A stretch of 61,217 nt of DNA from Phycisphaerae bacterium (GCA_030615025.1 JAUXAB010000016.1:1-61217), one strand, 5' to 3'. Positions 42,381-54,566 are shown, counted from the first letter of the stretch. Made by a program: numbers and translations. Notes: generated from the letters alone by a model not told the origin.

Positions 42381-42695
42381 ATGGAATTGATAAAGCAAAT
42401 CAAGCAGGCTGAAGCAAAGGCCCAGGAGATCATCGAGCAGGCCAAAGCTGATGCAGCCCAACAAGCCGAAAAGGGACGGACAAGCCGACTTCAGACATTA
42501 GCAAAAGCCGAGCAGGAAAGGAAAAAGGCAACCGAAGCTGCCGTCGCCGCAGCCCAGTCGGAAAGCCTTGCCGAAGTTGAGAATCTTAAAGCCCAGGCCG
42601 AAAACGACCGTCAACAATTGCGCAATAAAGCAAATACTAAAATGCCCGCGGCAGTAGCAAAGGTAATGGATTATATCTCAAAGCCGTCATCCTGA
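42381..42695 (+). CDS. V-type ATPase subunit H/G-like peripheral-stalk protein
   Basis: A 104-residue, almost entirely alpha-helical, Ala/Glu/Lys-rich coiled-coil protein (IKQAEAKAQEIIEQAKADAA). It matches the subunit called H in archaea and NtpF in Enterococcus, which pairs with subunit E to form the peripheral stalk. It is the first gene of the V-ATPase operon, as ntpF is in Enterococcus. The stop codon falls inside the first unit of a 22-bp tandem repeat, so the last four residues (KPSS) come from the repeat. AGGGA precedes the ATG. Confidence 0.82.
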   Translation: MELIKQIKQAEAKAQEIIEQAKADAAQQAEKGRTSRLQTLAKAEQERKKATEAAVAAAQSESLAEVENLKAQAENDRQQLRNKANTKMPAAVAKVMDYISKPSS

Positions 42696-42770
42696 GCGTA
42701 AAGAGCCGTCACCCTGAGACTAAAGAGCCGTCATCCTGAGACTAAAGAGCCGTCATCCTGAGCGTTAGCG
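42683..42770. repeat. Four tandem 22-bp units spanning the stop codon of the first V-ATPase gene
   Basis: GCCGTCAYCCTGAG followed by CGTAAAGA or ACTAAAGA repeats at 42683, 42705, 42727 and 42749. The last unit runs into CGTTAGCGAAGGATCTGG, the tail of a GTCATCCTGAGCG...GAAGGATCT repeat that is common in environmental genomes. There are no spacers, so it is not a CRISPR. Confidence 0.8.
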
Positions 42771-42854
42771 AAGGATCTGGCCCGCGAAAAGGTGGTTCCT
42801 CGCACTGCTCGGAATAACGTTTGTGCTTTCGGACAATTGCTTGAAAGGCTAACT

Positions 42855-45342
<2,488 letters not shown>

Positions 45343-45382
45343 AACAAAAAGTAACCAGGCGAACCGCAATGGATAATAAGTT

Positions 45383-45976
45383 ATGGAAGCTGAACAGGTC
45401 CTAGAAAAAATATTGGCGGATGCAAAGGCCGAGGCAGAGAAGATAAAAAGCCAGGCAAATGAAAGAGAAGCTGCTGAGCAGACCAAGCTCGATGAGCAGC
45501 TAAACGAGTATAAAAAGCAAACAAAGGCGCTCGCTGACAGGCTCGCCAAAGACAAAAAATTGCATCTTTTGACAGCAGCGAGGATGGATATTGCCAAAAA
45601 GTTCCTGGCGGAGAAAACAAGGATACTTGACGAAGTCTTTGCGCAGGCACGCCGGCAGCTGCAAAATTTGCCGGATGAAGAGTACCGGACTCTTTGCACC
45701 AAACTAATGCTCGAGGCGGTCGAAACCGGCGATGAAGAGGTTATTATCGACGATAACGAAACACGAATTGACCACGACTTTATCAAGCGGGTTAATCGCA
45801 AGTTGGCACCAGGCTACAAAGGTAATTTAAGATTAGCAGACGAAAGACAGCAGCTCGGAGCAGGTTTCATTTTAAAACGCGGCAAGATAAAAAACAACGT
45901 CTCGTTGGAAGTGCTGTTGGCTCGAGCCCGCAAAGAGCTGGATATCGAATTAGCAAAAGAATTGTTTAGTGAATAG
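45383..45976 (+). CDS. atpE: V-type ATPase subunit E
   Basis: A 197-residue peripheral-stalk subunit: an N-terminal helical arm of about 90 residues (EKILADAKAEAEKIKSQANE) and a C-terminal globular alpha/beta domain (GDEEVIIDDNETRI, GAGFILKRGKIKNNVSLE). It pairs with the small subunit at 42381 to link the catalytic head to the membrane sector. It lies 40 bases after atpK, in the standard order. Confidence 0.9.
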   Translation: MEAEQVLEKILADAKAEAEKIKSQANEREAAEQTKLDEQLNEYKKQTKALADRLAKDKKLHLLTAARMDIAKKFLAEKTRILDEVFAQARRQLQNLPDEEYRTLCTKLMLEAVETGDEEVIIDDNETRIDHDFIKRVNRKLAPGYKGNLRLADERQQLGAGFILKRGKIKNNVSLEVLLARARKELDIELAKELFSE

Positions 45977-46130
45977 CATTCAGGCATAAAAAAGCAAAGG
46001 GGAAAAAGGAAATCAGGTCATCAGAAAACCAACCTGTAGAATATCAGGACACCAGGAAAAGAGTTAACCTGATGCCCTGATAACCTGATGCCCACTACCT
46101 GATAGTCTGATACCCTGATAACCTGACACA
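45977..46130. repeat. CCTGATA/ACCTGATGCC degenerate tandem repeat in the E-C spacer
   Basis: From about 46011 onward the spacer consists of ATCAGG, CTGATGCCCTGATAACCTGATG and related units, some reverse complementary (AATCAGGTCATCAG), ending next to the GTG start of the C subunit. No ORF is seen. Confidence 0.55.
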
Positions 46131-47180
46131 GTGTTAGCTACAAAACTTAAACAACCCGTTATTGATTTTTACTTGTATCCACCCGTTGGCGGCGACGACT
46201 GGCGATATATATTTGAGACAGCCCAGGTACGTGTGCTTGAGATGCGAATGCTAAGCCGAGCCACCTTCCTCGATATGGCCAATGCGGAAAATTTTGAGCA
46301 GGCTGCCGACCTGTTATCGGCCGGCGAATACGCCCTCCCACAAGCAGGCAGAAGTTTCACAGAGGTGGAAGGTATTCTGCGGGCCGGACGCTCGGCGGTA
46401 CGAGAATTATTTGCGGATTTGATAATTGATGAGCCAATTGTGCAGCTTTTTAGAACGCAGGATGATTTTGCAAATCTGCGTCTTGCTGTTAGGCGAACAT
46501 TGACAGAAAAACCGTTGGGCACCGATTACAGCGATGACGGCAATGTCCCGCCTGAGAAGTTTGAACAGGTCTTTGAAGAGGAAAATTACAGCGAGATTCC
46601 TGATTATATGGCCGAGGCCGTAGAGCGAGCTGTCTTGGCCTACTATCGAAACAAGGAAATTCGGGAAATTGACCACGCAATCGATTTCGCGCAAGCAGAG
46701 TATAATTTGAAAACGGCACGCCGCCTAAATAGCATTTTCCTGCTCGGACTTTTCAGAATACAGATTGATTTGACCAATATTCGCACGATGCTTCGCCTCA
46801 AATTTACCGAATCGGAGGACCTCTTTCCTCCGGACAATATTTTTCTGAAAGGTGGATTTTTAGAACTTGAGCGCATAAAACGCGGATTGGATCTCGGCTA
46901 TGAATCACTGGGGCCGTTGTTCTTTGTAACGCCCTACCACCGCCTTGTTGAAGCAGGTGCCGGCTATCTTATATCGGATAAATCTTTCTTAAGGGTTGAG
47001 CAGCAGTGTGAAGAGCATTTAATTGGATTTCTAAAATCAACGATTCAGATTACCGCCGGCCCTCAGCCGATCATCGCCTATTTATTATTGAAGGAAAATG
47101 AAATCCGCACAGTGCGGCTAATATTGACCGCCAAAAAGAACAACCTGGACCCAAAACTTATTTTGGACCGTGTGGGCTAA
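46131..47180 (+). CDS. atpC: V-type ATPase subunit C
   Basis: A 349-residue all-helical subunit that connects the central stalk to the proteolipid ring. Family pattern: YIFETAQVRVLEMRMLSRATF near the N terminus, LFADLIIDEPIVQLFRTQDDFANL, RRLNSIFLLGLFRIQIDLTNI, and a C-terminal GPQPIIAYLLLKENEIRTVR. The GTG start at 46131 has no ribosome binding site and is preceded by a repeat-filled spacer; an internal start would remove conserved residues, so it is kept. Order E-C-F matches ntpECG of Enterococcus. Confidence 0.9.
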   Translation: MLATKLKQPVIDFYLYPPVGGDDWRYIFETAQVRVLEMRMLSRATFLDMANAENFEQAADLLSAGEYALPQAGRSFTEVEGILRAGRSAVRELFADLIIDEPIVQLFRTQDDFANLRLAVRRTLTEKPLGTDYSDDGNVPPEKFEQVFEEENYSEIPDYMAEAVERAVLAYYRNKEIREIDHAIDFAQAEYNLKTARRLNSIFLLGLFRIQIDLTNIRTMLRLKFTESEDLFPPDNIFLKGGFLELERIKRGLDLGYESLGPLFFVTPYHRLVEAGAGYLISDKSFLRVEQQCEEHLIGFLKSTIQITAGPQPIIAYLLLKENEIRTVRLILTAKKNNLDPKLILDRVG

Positions 47181-47198
47181 TGAAGATGAAACGCAGCC

Positions 47199-47225
47199 AA
47201 CAGAGCCGCGACCGTGAGGGAGCGG
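47199..47225. repeat. AACAGAGCCGCGACCGT-GAGGGAGCGG dispersed element
   Basis: It matches 13590-13616 at about 25 of 27 positions. It lies just after the subunit C stop codon. Confidence 0.65.
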
Positions 47226-47255
47226 ATAAGAATCCATTTAGCCAATTAACCATTT

Positions 47256-47336
47256 TGTTTCGAGTTTCGATATTCGAATTTCGGATTTGACAACATATTT
47301 GTTTCGGATTTCGATATTCGATATTCGGATTTAGAC
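47256..47336. repeat. TTTCGATATTCG-type direct repeats in the C-F spacer
   Basis: Two units of the form TTTCGAGTTTCGATATTCG... and TTTCGGATTTCGATATTCG..., each ending in TTCGGATTT(G/A)GAC-like sequence. This fits the ACGAAATTCG repeat family seen near 55080-55115. Confidence 0.55.
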
Positions 47337-47341
47337 TACTT

Positions 47342-47662
47342 ATGGAACACAAAGCTGCAGTTTTAGGTGATACTGATTTTGTGATGCCGTTCTCGGCACT
47401 TGGGTTAGATACGTATGTAGTAGGCCAGACACCCGATGATATCGCCAAAAACGCAAAGAAAATAATCAGCCAGAAATATGTTCTTATAGTCGTCGCCGAG
47501 AACATAGCGCCGGCGGTTGAAGAAGTTTTTTCAGCTTACCAGAATACACCGACCCCTTGTATTGTGGTTGTACCGTTCACTACTGAATCCAAGGGCTTTG
47601 CAACGCAGGCCCTCGGAGAAGTGCTTAAGTTGGCTACCGGCATAAATATCTTGCGCGAATGA
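47342..47662 (+). CDS. atpF: V-type ATPase subunit F
   Basis: A 106-residue alpha/beta protein of the central stalk (NtpG in Enterococcus). Family features: [23 protein letters not shown] at the N terminus, [12 protein letters not shown] in the middle, and [13 protein letters not shown] before the C-terminal helix. It sits between C and A as expected. No strong ribosome binding site; the upstream spacer is repeat sequence. Confidence 0.88.
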   Translation: MEHKAAVLGDTDFVMPFSALGLDTYVVGQTPDDIAKNAKKIISQKYVLIVVAENIAPAVEEVFSAYQNTPTPCIVVVPFTTESKGFATQALGEVLKLATGINILRE

Positions 47663-47678
47663 GTGGAAAAGGCCAAGA

Positions 47679-47726
47679 CCCTACACTTACGTGTGGGGAA
47701 TGGATACCACACACGTGAGTGTGTGG
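47679..47726. promoter_or_regulatory. Two consecutive hairpins in the F-A spacer
   Basis: CCCTACAC-TTAC-GTGTGGGG (47679-47698 with one T-G pair) and a perfect CCACACAC-GTGA-GTGTGTGG (47707-47726). They sit 33 bases before the subunit A start and could affect mRNA processing or the higher subunit A/B output. There is no U tract. Confidence 0.5.
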
Positions 47727-47759
47727 AGGGAAGAAGCACATGTACGAAAGGTTTTAGCA

Positions 47760-49538
47760 ATGGACGAGACAAAAACCGGCAGAATAGTCAAAGTTGCAGG
47801 GCCTGTTGTTGTTGCTGAAGGCATGACTGGTGCGCGAATGTACGATGTTGTTCGCGTGGGCAACTTGAATCTCATAGGCGAAATCGTGGAATTGCGCGGC
47901 GATTTGGCTTCCATTCAGGTCTACGAAGAGACCACAGGCATGGGCCCCGGCGAACCCGTCACTGATACAGAAGCGCCTTTGAGCGTCGAATTAGGGCCGG
48001 GCCTGATTGAAAGTATTTATGACGGCATCCAGAGGCCCTTGCCCTTACTGGCAGACACCGAAGGCGAATTTATGAGCAGAGGCAGTGTGATGCCAGGCTT
48101 GAATAGGGAAAAGAAATGGCACTTTAAGCCAACCATAGCCGACGGGACAAAGGTAAGCCACGGAGACATTATAGGCGAGGTTCAGGAAAACACACAAATT
48201 GTGCACAAGATTATGGTGCCCTCTGGAGTGTCCGGCAATGTGCAAAATATAGCTGAAGGCGATTACACGGTCGACCAAACCATCGCCCTTTGCGCTGCTG
48301 AAGATGGGACCGAAAGTAACCTGAAACTAATGCAGGAATGGCCTGTCCGCAATGCCAGGCAGATAAGAAGTCGCCTTACGCCAAACAGAGTTCTCGTAAC
48401 CGGTCAGCGGGTCATTGACAGCTTCTTTCCTGTTACCAAGGGCGGCACCGCTTGTATCCCGGGGCCCTTCGGCTCGGGCAAAACTGTTGTTCAGCATCAG
48501 TTAGCAAAATGGGTCGATGCCGACATTGTTGTGTATGTCGGCTGCGGCGAACGCGGCAATGAAATGACAGACGTCTTGATGGAGTTTCCGAAACTCAAAG
48601 ACCCGCGCAGCGGAGAGCCGCTGATGAAACGTTCGGTTCTGATTGCAAACACATCGAATATGCCCGTAGCTGCCAGAGAAGCCTCCGTCTACACCGGCAT
48701 TACCATAGCCGAGTACTTCCGCGATATGGGTTACATCGTGGCGTTGATGGCAGACAGCACCAGCCGATGGGCCGAAGCAATGCGGGAGATATCGACCCGC
48801 CTGGAGGAGATGCCCGCCGAGGAGGGTTACCCTGCGTACTTGGCTGCCCGAATTGCCGCCTTCTATGAAAGAGCAGGCCGGGTCCAGTGTGCCGGCAATC
48901 CCGAGCGCGAGGCAGCTTTATCCATTATCGGTGCGGTAAGTCCGCCCGGCGGCGATCTATCAGATTCGGTCGTCCAGGCGACACTGCACGTCGTAAAGGT
49001 CTTCTGGTCACTGGAGGGAACGCTTGCTTACCAGAGGCACTTTCCGGCGATTAGTTGGCTCACATCCTATTCCTTCTATAAGGATTCTTTGAGAGACTGC
49101 TTCGAAGATAAAGACCAGGGCCGGGAAATGGAGAAATTGACCGTCAATGCGATGGGCCTGTTAGAACAGGAGGCCGAGCTTCTTGAGATCGTTCGTCTGG
49201 TGGGGGCCGAAGCTTTGTCACCGACTGATAGATTAGCACTTGAGACAGCAAGGTCAATTCGCGAGGACTTCCTGCACCAAAACGCTTTTCACGAGGTCGA
49301 TACCCACACCTCGATGGCCAAGCAGTACGAGATGTTAAAAACCATCCTGCACTTCCACAAGCAAGCTCTTTCGGCCATCGAGGCCGGGGTCGAAACCACC
49401 GAGATATTCAAATTAGCTGTACGGGAAGAAATCGCAAGGGCAAAATATATCCCACAGGCCGATATTACAAAAATTGCCAAAATAAGGGAAACTATCGAAG
49501 AGCAAATGAAACAATTACGTACCTCAGCCGTCGCCTAA
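47760..49538 (+). CDS. atpA: V-type ATPase catalytic subunit A
   Basis: A 592-residue catalytic subunit. The N-terminal beta-barrel ([16 protein letters not shown]) is followed by the A-specific bulge domain and the P-loop GPFGSGKT (residues 235-242), typical of subunit A. Further motifs are [15 protein letters not shown] (catalytic Glu) and the [15 protein letters not shown] helix. It hydrolyses or makes ATP in an A3B3 hexamer with subunit B. ATG 47760 with GAAAGG nine bases upstream fits the family start; the extension to 47691 crosses hairpins. The B gene is separated from it by an ankyrin lipoprotein gene, which is unusual. Confidence 0.95.
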   Translation: MDETKTGRIVKVAGPVVVAEGMTGARMYDVVRVGNLNLIGEIVELRGDLASIQVYEETTGMGPGEPVTDTEAPLSVELGPGLIESIYDGIQRPLPLLADTEGEFMSRGSVMPGLNREKKWHFKPTIADGTKVSHGDIIGEVQENTQIVHKIMVPSGVSGNVQNIAEGDYTVDQTIALCAAEDGTESNLKLMQEWPVRNARQIRSRLTPNRVLVTGQRVIDSFFPVTKGGTACIPGPFGSGKTVVQHQLAKWVDADIVVYVGCGERGNEMTDVLMEFPKLKDPRSGEPLMKRSVLIANTSNMPVAAREASVYTGITIAEYFRDMGYIVALMADSTSRWAEAMREISTRLEEMPAEEGYPAYLAARIAAFYERAGRVQCAGNPEREAALSIIGAVSPPGGDLSDSVVQATLHVVKVFWSLEGTLAYQRHFPAISWLTSYSFYKDSLRDCFEDKDQGREMEKLTVNAMGLLEQEAELLEIVRLVGAEALSPTDRLALETARSIREDFLHQNAFHEVDTHTSMAKQYEMLKTILHFHKQALSAIEAGVETTEIFKLAVREEIARAKYIPQADITKIAKIRETIEEQMKQLRTSAVA

Positions 49539-49552
49539 GCAGCGCGAAGAAA

Positions 49553-49595
49553 AAACGAGTCACGGACGACGAGCCACGAGCCACGAGCGACGAAA
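49553..49595. repeat. ACGAG/CCACGAG tandem repeat in the A-ankyrin spacer
   Basis: ACGAGTCACGGACGACGAG, then CCACGAGCCACGAGCGACGAA. A matching ACGAGCGACGAATC tract lies directly before the subunit D start at 53793. Confidence 0.6.
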
Positions 49596-49611
49596 TAAGA
49601 GGTAACTAAAA

Positions 49612-52254
49612 ATGAAAACGACAAAACTATTATGCCTGGCTTTGGTGTTGATATTTATCGCTGTCGGGTGTAACAAGCACGTATTTCAGCAGCACGAGCA
49701 GGCTCAAATTACCCCTGAGGACAGCCGGTACTTAAAGGCCGTACGTGAGTTTGCTGATAATGTGCTTAAATATGGCAGAGATACCTATGGTCCCAAACAC
49801 ACACCTTTATTTGTCGATGGCCTGAACATCCATACCCACGAGCCAGTCAAATGGATAGACCCGGATGGGACAAAGTGGATTCTTTCTAATTTCGCAAGTC
49901 AACAGACCCTGATGCGGACATTGGATGGCCTATCCCGGATTACCGGAGACCTAAAATACCGCGACGCTGCGATGCAAACCATTGAATATGCGTTCGAACA
50001 TTTGCGAGCTCCTAACGGTCTGTTCTACTGGGGGCATGTTGCTGCCTATGACGCACAGAGGGATAGAGTACATGCAGACAACCGCCATGTGCTGAAGCTG
50101 CACTACCCCTACTATGAATTGATGTGGGAGGTTGATCCAAACGCAACCAAAAAATTCATCGAGTCGTTTTGGTCCGCTCACATCGTGGACTGGTCAAATC
50201 TGGACATGAATCGAATTGCTAACAATCGGGAACCGCTGGAAGAGCCATGGAATCACAAGTATGATGAGGAGGGGCCTACGTTTTTCAAGGGGAGGTCGGG
50301 AGGGGGATTCTTCTCTACAGGTACAAGTCTGGTCCAGGCCGGTACGGCATTGCACAAACTGTCAGGGCAAGAACAGCCACTTGTTTGGAGTAAGCGATTG
50401 GCCCATCGATACACAGAAACCAGGCATCCCAGGACGGGGATTAGTGCGTTTATATACAACGGTCGTTTGTCCTTGTTGGGAGACGACCACAAAGAGCACT
50501 TTGCTGATCCATACACTACCATCTTCCCGCTGTTGCCTTTTGAAGAGGGCAGAGGCTTATATCATCCCCAGAACCAGCAGGCTCTCCCATGGATAAGTCT
50601 ATTCCTTGTCGGCGATATGCTTGGCGAAAAGGGCAGCGAATTCACCCAATGGACCCTGGAAGAATTAACTGCATGGGGCAAAGAAGCTTATCGAAAAAAA
50701 GACAACTCCTTCATTCCTATTCTCACAGATGGCACGAACATAGAGGGATATGTGTGCAAAGAAAGCTCTCGTGATGCCCCAAAAGGCAGTGTGACAAAGC
50801 CCCTTTTCGCAGACCCGCACCTCTTTTGGGCTTACAGTATGGCATATCGAACAACCGGCGATGAATTTGCATGGCAAATGACACGTGATATTGCCCGCGG
50901 GAATGACTTTGGGGATATAGGAGAGGCTTCAACCCAGACACCCAGCCTACGAGTGGATACAAACTCCGCTGATGTGTTTGGTCTCCTTGGCTTTTTGGAA
51001 TTGTTCAGAAAGACAAAGAACCCACCATTTCGGGAGATGGCTCGACGTATCGGTGACAATATCGTCGATAATCAGTTCTACAAGGGCTTCTTTGTCCCAA
51101 GCAAGAAGCATATCTATACGAGGTTTGACTGCTTCGAACCGCTGGCTCTACTGCATTTAGCGGCAGCAATCCCGTATAAATCGGTGTCCATGCCAAAGGT
51201 TTGGCCAAGCAGCCCGCTTTTCGTGCCTGCCTATCGTTACAAACAGCAAGGCGTTGACCGACGGATTATTTATACCCTGACTGAATTGACAGAACCGCCT
51301 CTGTCGCTCCAGGAAGCAGCAGCTATTGGCGATGTTAACATGGTTAGCTCTCTCCTTGAAAAGGGAGTTGGGGTAGACAGATGGGACGATTCACTCAAGA
51401 AGACAGCCCTCCAACATGCAGCCATGAGAGGACACAAAGAGGTGGTGGAATTACTCCTCGCTAAAGGTGCTCGAATAGACGCCCAGGACGACTGGCCCGG
51501 TGGAACGGCCCTGGACTACGCTGCAGAGGAGGGACACAAGGAAGTAGCTGAGCTGCTCATAGCCCGAGGTGCTGATGTCAATGCGAAACGAGGATATCCC
51601 GCAGGTGACAGACCTCTACATTCTGCTGTAAGGGCTGGTCATAAAGATATTGTCGGGCTGCTTATCGCCAAGGGAGCGGATGTAAATGCCAAGAATAACG
51701 ACGGTCAGACACCGTTAGATATCGCCATAACTAATAACCGCAAGGATATAATTGAGCTGTTCCTTGCCAAGGGTGCTAATACCTCGATTCATGTAGCTGC
51801 CCAGATAGGAGACCTGGCCAGAGTAGGAAAGTTCGTCGAAGGTGGTGCCAATGTTAACGCGAAGAATAATCAGGGTATGACGGCTCTGCACTTGGCAGTC
51901 CAAGAGAAACACCAAGACGTCGCTAAATTCTTGATCACTAAAGGGGCAGATATCAATGGCAAGGACAAATGGGGCTATACGCCGTTGTACTATGCCATTT
52001 GGAATAACGACAAGGATACGGTGAGACTTCTTGTTACTCAAGGTGCCGATGTTAGCTTCACGCCTGAGAAGGACTACCCGGCCCTTCACTATGCGGTCTG
52101 GAATGAAGACAGGAATATGGTGGAGTTTCTTCTTGCAAGGGGTTCCGATGTAAAGGCAAAAGACAAACAAGGCCGAACACCTTTGTGGTGGGCAAACCGC
52201 AGAGGGCACAAGGAAATCGCCGAACTGCTGCGCAAGCACGAAGCCAAAGAATAA
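49612..52254 (+). CDS. Lipoprotein with alpha/alpha-toroid-like domain and ten ankyrin repeats
   Basis: An 880-residue exported protein with a lipobox (AVGC near residue 20). Residues 35-555 look like an alpha/alpha-toroid carbohydrate-active fold: GPKHTPLFVDGLNI, LDGLSRITGDLKYRDAAM, HYPYYELMWEVDPNATKKFI, and late TPSLRVDTNSADVFGLLGF and FDCFEPLALLHLA; pectate-lyase-like or glycosidase-like proteins of planctomycetes share this style, but no catalytic residue can be named. Residues 564-880 are ten ankyrin repeats (TALQHAAMRGHKEVVELLLAKGA and variants). AAGAGG precedes the ATG. The gene sits on the same strand between atpA and atpB, which are normally adjacent, so it is probably a late insertion carried by the operon. 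Confidence 0.75.
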   Translation: MKTTKLLCLALVLIFIAVGCNKHVFQQHEQAQITPEDSRYLKAVREFADNVLKYGRDTYGPKHTPLFVDGLNIHTHEPVKWIDPDGTKWILSNFASQQTLMRTLDGLSRITGDLKYRDAAMQTIEYAFEHLRAPNGLFYWGHVAAYDAQRDRVHADNRHVLKLHYPYYELMWEVDPNATKKFIESFWSAHIVDWSNLDMNRIANNREPLEEPWNHKYDEEGPTFFKGRSGGGFFSTGTSLVQAGTALHKLSGQEQPLVWSKRLAHRYTETRHPRTGISAFIYNGRLSLLGDDHKEHFADPYTTIFPLLPFEEGRGLYHPQNQQALPWISLFLVGDMLGEKGSEFTQWTLEELTAWGKEAYRKKDNSFIPILTDGTNIEGYVCKESSRDAPKGSVTKPLFADPHLFWAYSMAYRTTGDEFAWQMTRDIARGNDFGDIGEASTQTPSLRVDTNSADVFGLLGFLELFRKTKNPPFREMARRIGDNIVDNQFYKGFFVPSKKHIYTRFDCFEPLALLHLAAAIPYKSVSMPKVWPSSPLFVPAYRYKQQGVDRRIIYTLTELTEPPLSLQEAAAIGDVNMVSSLLEKGVGVDRWDDSLKKTALQHAAMRGHKEVVELLLAKGARIDAQDDWPGGTALDYAAEEGHKEVAELLIARGADVNAKRGYPAGDRPLHSAVRAGHKDIVGLLIAKGADVNAKNNDGQTPLDIAITNNRKDIIELFLAKGANTSIHVAAQIGDLARVGKFVEGGANVNAKNNQGMTALHLAVQEKHQDVAKFLITKGADINGKDKWGYTPLYYAIWNNDKDTVRLLVTQGADVSFTPEKDYPALHYAVWNEDRNMVEFLLARGSDVKAKDKQGRTPLWWANRRGHKEIAELLRKHEAKE

Positions 52255-52296
52255 CAAATTTAATACGATATACGCAATACGAAATGAGGGTTTGAA

Positions 52297-53700
52297 ATGC
52301 TGTCTATAAAGGAATATCAAACAGTTGCAACTATTGCCGGGCCGTTAATGCTGGTCGAGATGGTCGATGAGGCCAAATACGGCCATATCGTCGATATCGA
52401 ACTGGGCGACGGCTCAATACGTCACGGCCAAATCCTCCAGGTCGAAAAAGACAAAGTCCTCCTCCAGGTCTTCGAGGGAACCCGCGGCATTGACGTCAAA
52501 AGGAGCACCGTGCGCTTTTTAGCCAAGCCTCTCGAATTGGCTGTCTCGCCGGAAATCCTCGGCAGGGTTTTCACCGGCCTGGGCGAACCGAAAGACGGTG
52601 GCCCCGCTATCATCCCTGAGAAGCGCCTGGACATCAACAGCAGGCCAATCAATCCCTACGCACGCGATTACCCGAACGAATTCATCCAGACCGGCATATC
52701 CTCAATCGACGGCTTGAACCCCCTCGTGCGAGGCCAGAAGCTGCCGATTTTTTCAGGTGCAGGCCTGCCGCACGACCAGATAACCGCCCAGCTTGCCCGG
52801 CAGGCAACGGTGCTCGGCAAGGCCGAAGAGTTCGCAGTTGTCTTTGCAGCGATGGGAATCACCTTTGAAGCAGCACAATTCTTCATCGACGACCTGCACC
52901 AGACAGGCGCTATTGAGCGCGCCGTCATGTTCGTAAATCTTGCCAACGACCCAGCCATCGAACGAATTGCAACGCCGCGATTCGCGCTCACCGCCGCAGA
53001 ATACCTGGCGTTCGAGCTGGATATGCACGTTTTAGTAATCCTGAACGATATGACCAACTACTGCGAGGCACTTCGCGAAATCAGTGCAGCCAGAAAAGAG
53101 GTCCCGGGCCGACGAGGATACCCCGGCTATCTCTACACAGACCTGGCCACCGTTTACGAACGGTCCGGCCGAATCAAAGGCAAGAAGGGCTCTATTACAA
53201 CGGTGCCGGTCTTGACGATGCCGGAGGACGACAAGACCCATCCGGTGCCGGACCTGACCGGCTATATCACCGAAGGCCAGATTATCCTGTCCCGCCCACT
53301 GCACAGAAAGGCCATATCGCCTCCGGTTGACGTCCTGCCGAGCCTGTCTCGGCTTAAAGATAAAGGCATCGGCGAAGGCAAGACTCGCGAAGACCACGCC
53401 GACCTTTACAACCAGCTTTATGCCGCATACGCCCGCGGAAAAGAAGCACAGGAATTAGCAACCATAATGGGAGAAGCCGCACTTTCCGAGGAGGACAAGA
53501 AGTACATGACATTCGCCGATAAATTCGAGGCCGAATACGTCTCGCAGGACTATTATGAAAATCGCCCGGTCGAAGCAACTCTCGATCTCGGCTGGCAGCT
53601 CCTGAGCATGTTTGATAATGTCGAGCTAAAACGTATCGATATCAAACTCATAGAAAAGTATATGCCAAAATTCCGAAAAGCGAATAGTGAACAAGATTAA
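52297..53700 (+). CDS. atpB: V-type ATPase regulatory subunit B
   Basis: A 467-residue non-catalytic partner of subunit A. Motifs: [58 protein letters not shown] in place of a P-loop, [15 protein letters not shown] and [22 protein letters not shown]. Length is normal. GAGGGT lies six bases before the ATG. It is followed by D after a 92-base spacer with a palindromic repeat. Confidence 0.95.
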   Translation: MLSIKEYQTVATIAGPLMLVEMVDEAKYGHIVDIELGDGSIRHGQILQVEKDKVLLQVFEGTRGIDVKRSTVRFLAKPLELAVSPEILGRVFTGLGEPKDGGPAIIPEKRLDINSRPINPYARDYPNEFIQTGISSIDGLNPLVRGQKLPIFSGAGLPHDQITAQLARQATVLGKAEEFAVVFAAMGITFEAAQFFIDDLHQTGAIERAVMFVNLANDPAIERIATPRFALTAAEYLAFELDMHVLVILNDMTNYCEALREISAARKEVPGRRGYPGYLYTDLATVYERSGRIKGKKGSITTVPVLTMPEDDKTHPVPDLTGYITEGQIILSRPLHRKAISPPVDVLPSLSRLKDKGIGEGKTREDHADLYNQLYAAYARGKEAQELATIMGEAALSEEDKKYMTFADKFEAEYVSQDYYENRPVEATLDLGWQLLSMFDNVELKRIDIKLIEKYMPKFRKANSEQD

Positions 53701-53776
53701 CCACGAATTGACACGAATAAACACGAACTTAAGAGACAAAAAATATGTGGTAATTTGTGAAAATTCGTGGCTGAAA
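53701..53776. repeat. ACCACGAATT...AATTCGTGG palindromic element in the B-D spacer
   Basis: Left arm ACCACGAATTGACACGAATA, right arm TTTGTGAAAATTCGTGGC. It is the same family as 26471-26538; the right arms share GTGAAAATTCGTGGC. Confidence 0.7.
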
Positions 53777-53792
53777 ATACGAGCGACGAATC

Positions 53793-54410
53793 ATGTTAGC
53801 TGGCGTTAATGCTACACGAATGCAGCTTTTATACCTGCGTAAGCGGGTGGCTTTAGCCCGCCGGGGTCATCGTCTGCTCAGTGAAAAAAGAGACGAGATA
53901 TCGCGGCAGTTGATTCGCATAGCGCGGGAAATCCGGCCGCTGCGAAAGCGTGTCGAAGCTGAGCTACTGGAGACCTGCCGGCGTTTTATGTTAGCCCGTG
54001 CAACGATGGAGCCGGAAGATATAAAGGCCGCTCTCGAAGTGCCGACAAAGAAGTTTTCGCTGACGATAGAGTTTGCTCGCGTAATGAACGTAAAGGTCCC
54101 GCACCTGACGAAGGAGATGGCTGGCGAGATTATCTGTTATGGCTTTGCAACGACATCCGGCGAATTAGACGTTGCATTGTTGGCTTTGGAACGAGCCTTT
54201 GACCATTTAATTGAGTTAGCTGAGAAAGAAAAGCAGGCCCACCTGCTTGCTATCGAGCTTCAGATGACCCGCCGAAGGGTAAACGTATTGGAGCACGTTG
54301 TTATTCCCGAACTGGATGAGACGATAAGGTTTATCTACAACAAATTAGCTGAAGCCGAACGCGACAACACGTCCCGACTGATGAAAATAACGGATATTAT
54401 CCGCGCCTGA
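53793..54410 (+). CDS. atpD: V-type ATPase subunit D
   Basis: A 205-residue central-stalk coiled-coil subunit. The N terminus VNATRMQLLYLRKRVALARRGHRLLSEK matches the family (normally V-x-P-T-R-x-x-L), and the C-terminal helix contains RRRVNVLEHVVIPELDETIRFIYNKLAE, the usual R-R-V-N-A-L-E pattern. Pro is replaced by Ala in the opening VNATR. It ends the operon. The start has no ribosome binding site and lies right after an ACGAGCGACGAA repeat tract. Confidence 0.92.
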   Translation: MLAGVNATRMQLLYLRKRVALARRGHRLLSEKRDEISRQLIRIAREIRPLRKRVEAELLETCRRFMLARATMEPEDIKAALEVPTKKFSLTIEFARVMNVKVPHLTKEMAGEIICYGFATTSGELDVALLALERAFDHLIELAEKEKQAHLLAIELQMTRRRVNVLEHVVIPELDETIRFIYNKLAEAERDNTSRLMKITDIIRA

Positions 54411-54415
54411 TTTAT

Positions 54416-54431
54416 CCCTGCGAAGGCGGGG
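54416..54431. repeat. CCCTGC-GAAG-GCGGGG hairpin repeat
   Basis: A 6-bp stem with one T-G pair, six bases after the subunit D stop codon, same family as 26159-26212. It may act as a weak transcript end for the operon. Confidence 0.55.
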
Positions 54432-54566
54432 ACACACTCATCCACGCATTCAGCCATTGGGCCGGTTCGCGAGAAAAATACTTTTCGCCGAGGGCCGATA
54501 AGACCGCCCTTCTTTCTGACAGCCATCTGAAACTGGCCATCTCAATCGTATTTGTACAGTATTTGT

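Noticed and set aside
42683..42770. Four regular 22-bp repeats as a CRISPR array
   Set aside because: Units are contiguous with no unique spacers, one unit overlaps a stop codon, and there are no cas genes in the window.
53841..53866. GGGTGGCTTTAGCCCGCC hairpin-like sequence inside the subunit D gene
   Set aside because: It looks like a dispersed GGGTGGGCTTCAGCCCACC-type repeat, but the residues it encodes (RVALARRGHR) are what the subunit D family has at this place, so it is ordinary coding sequence.
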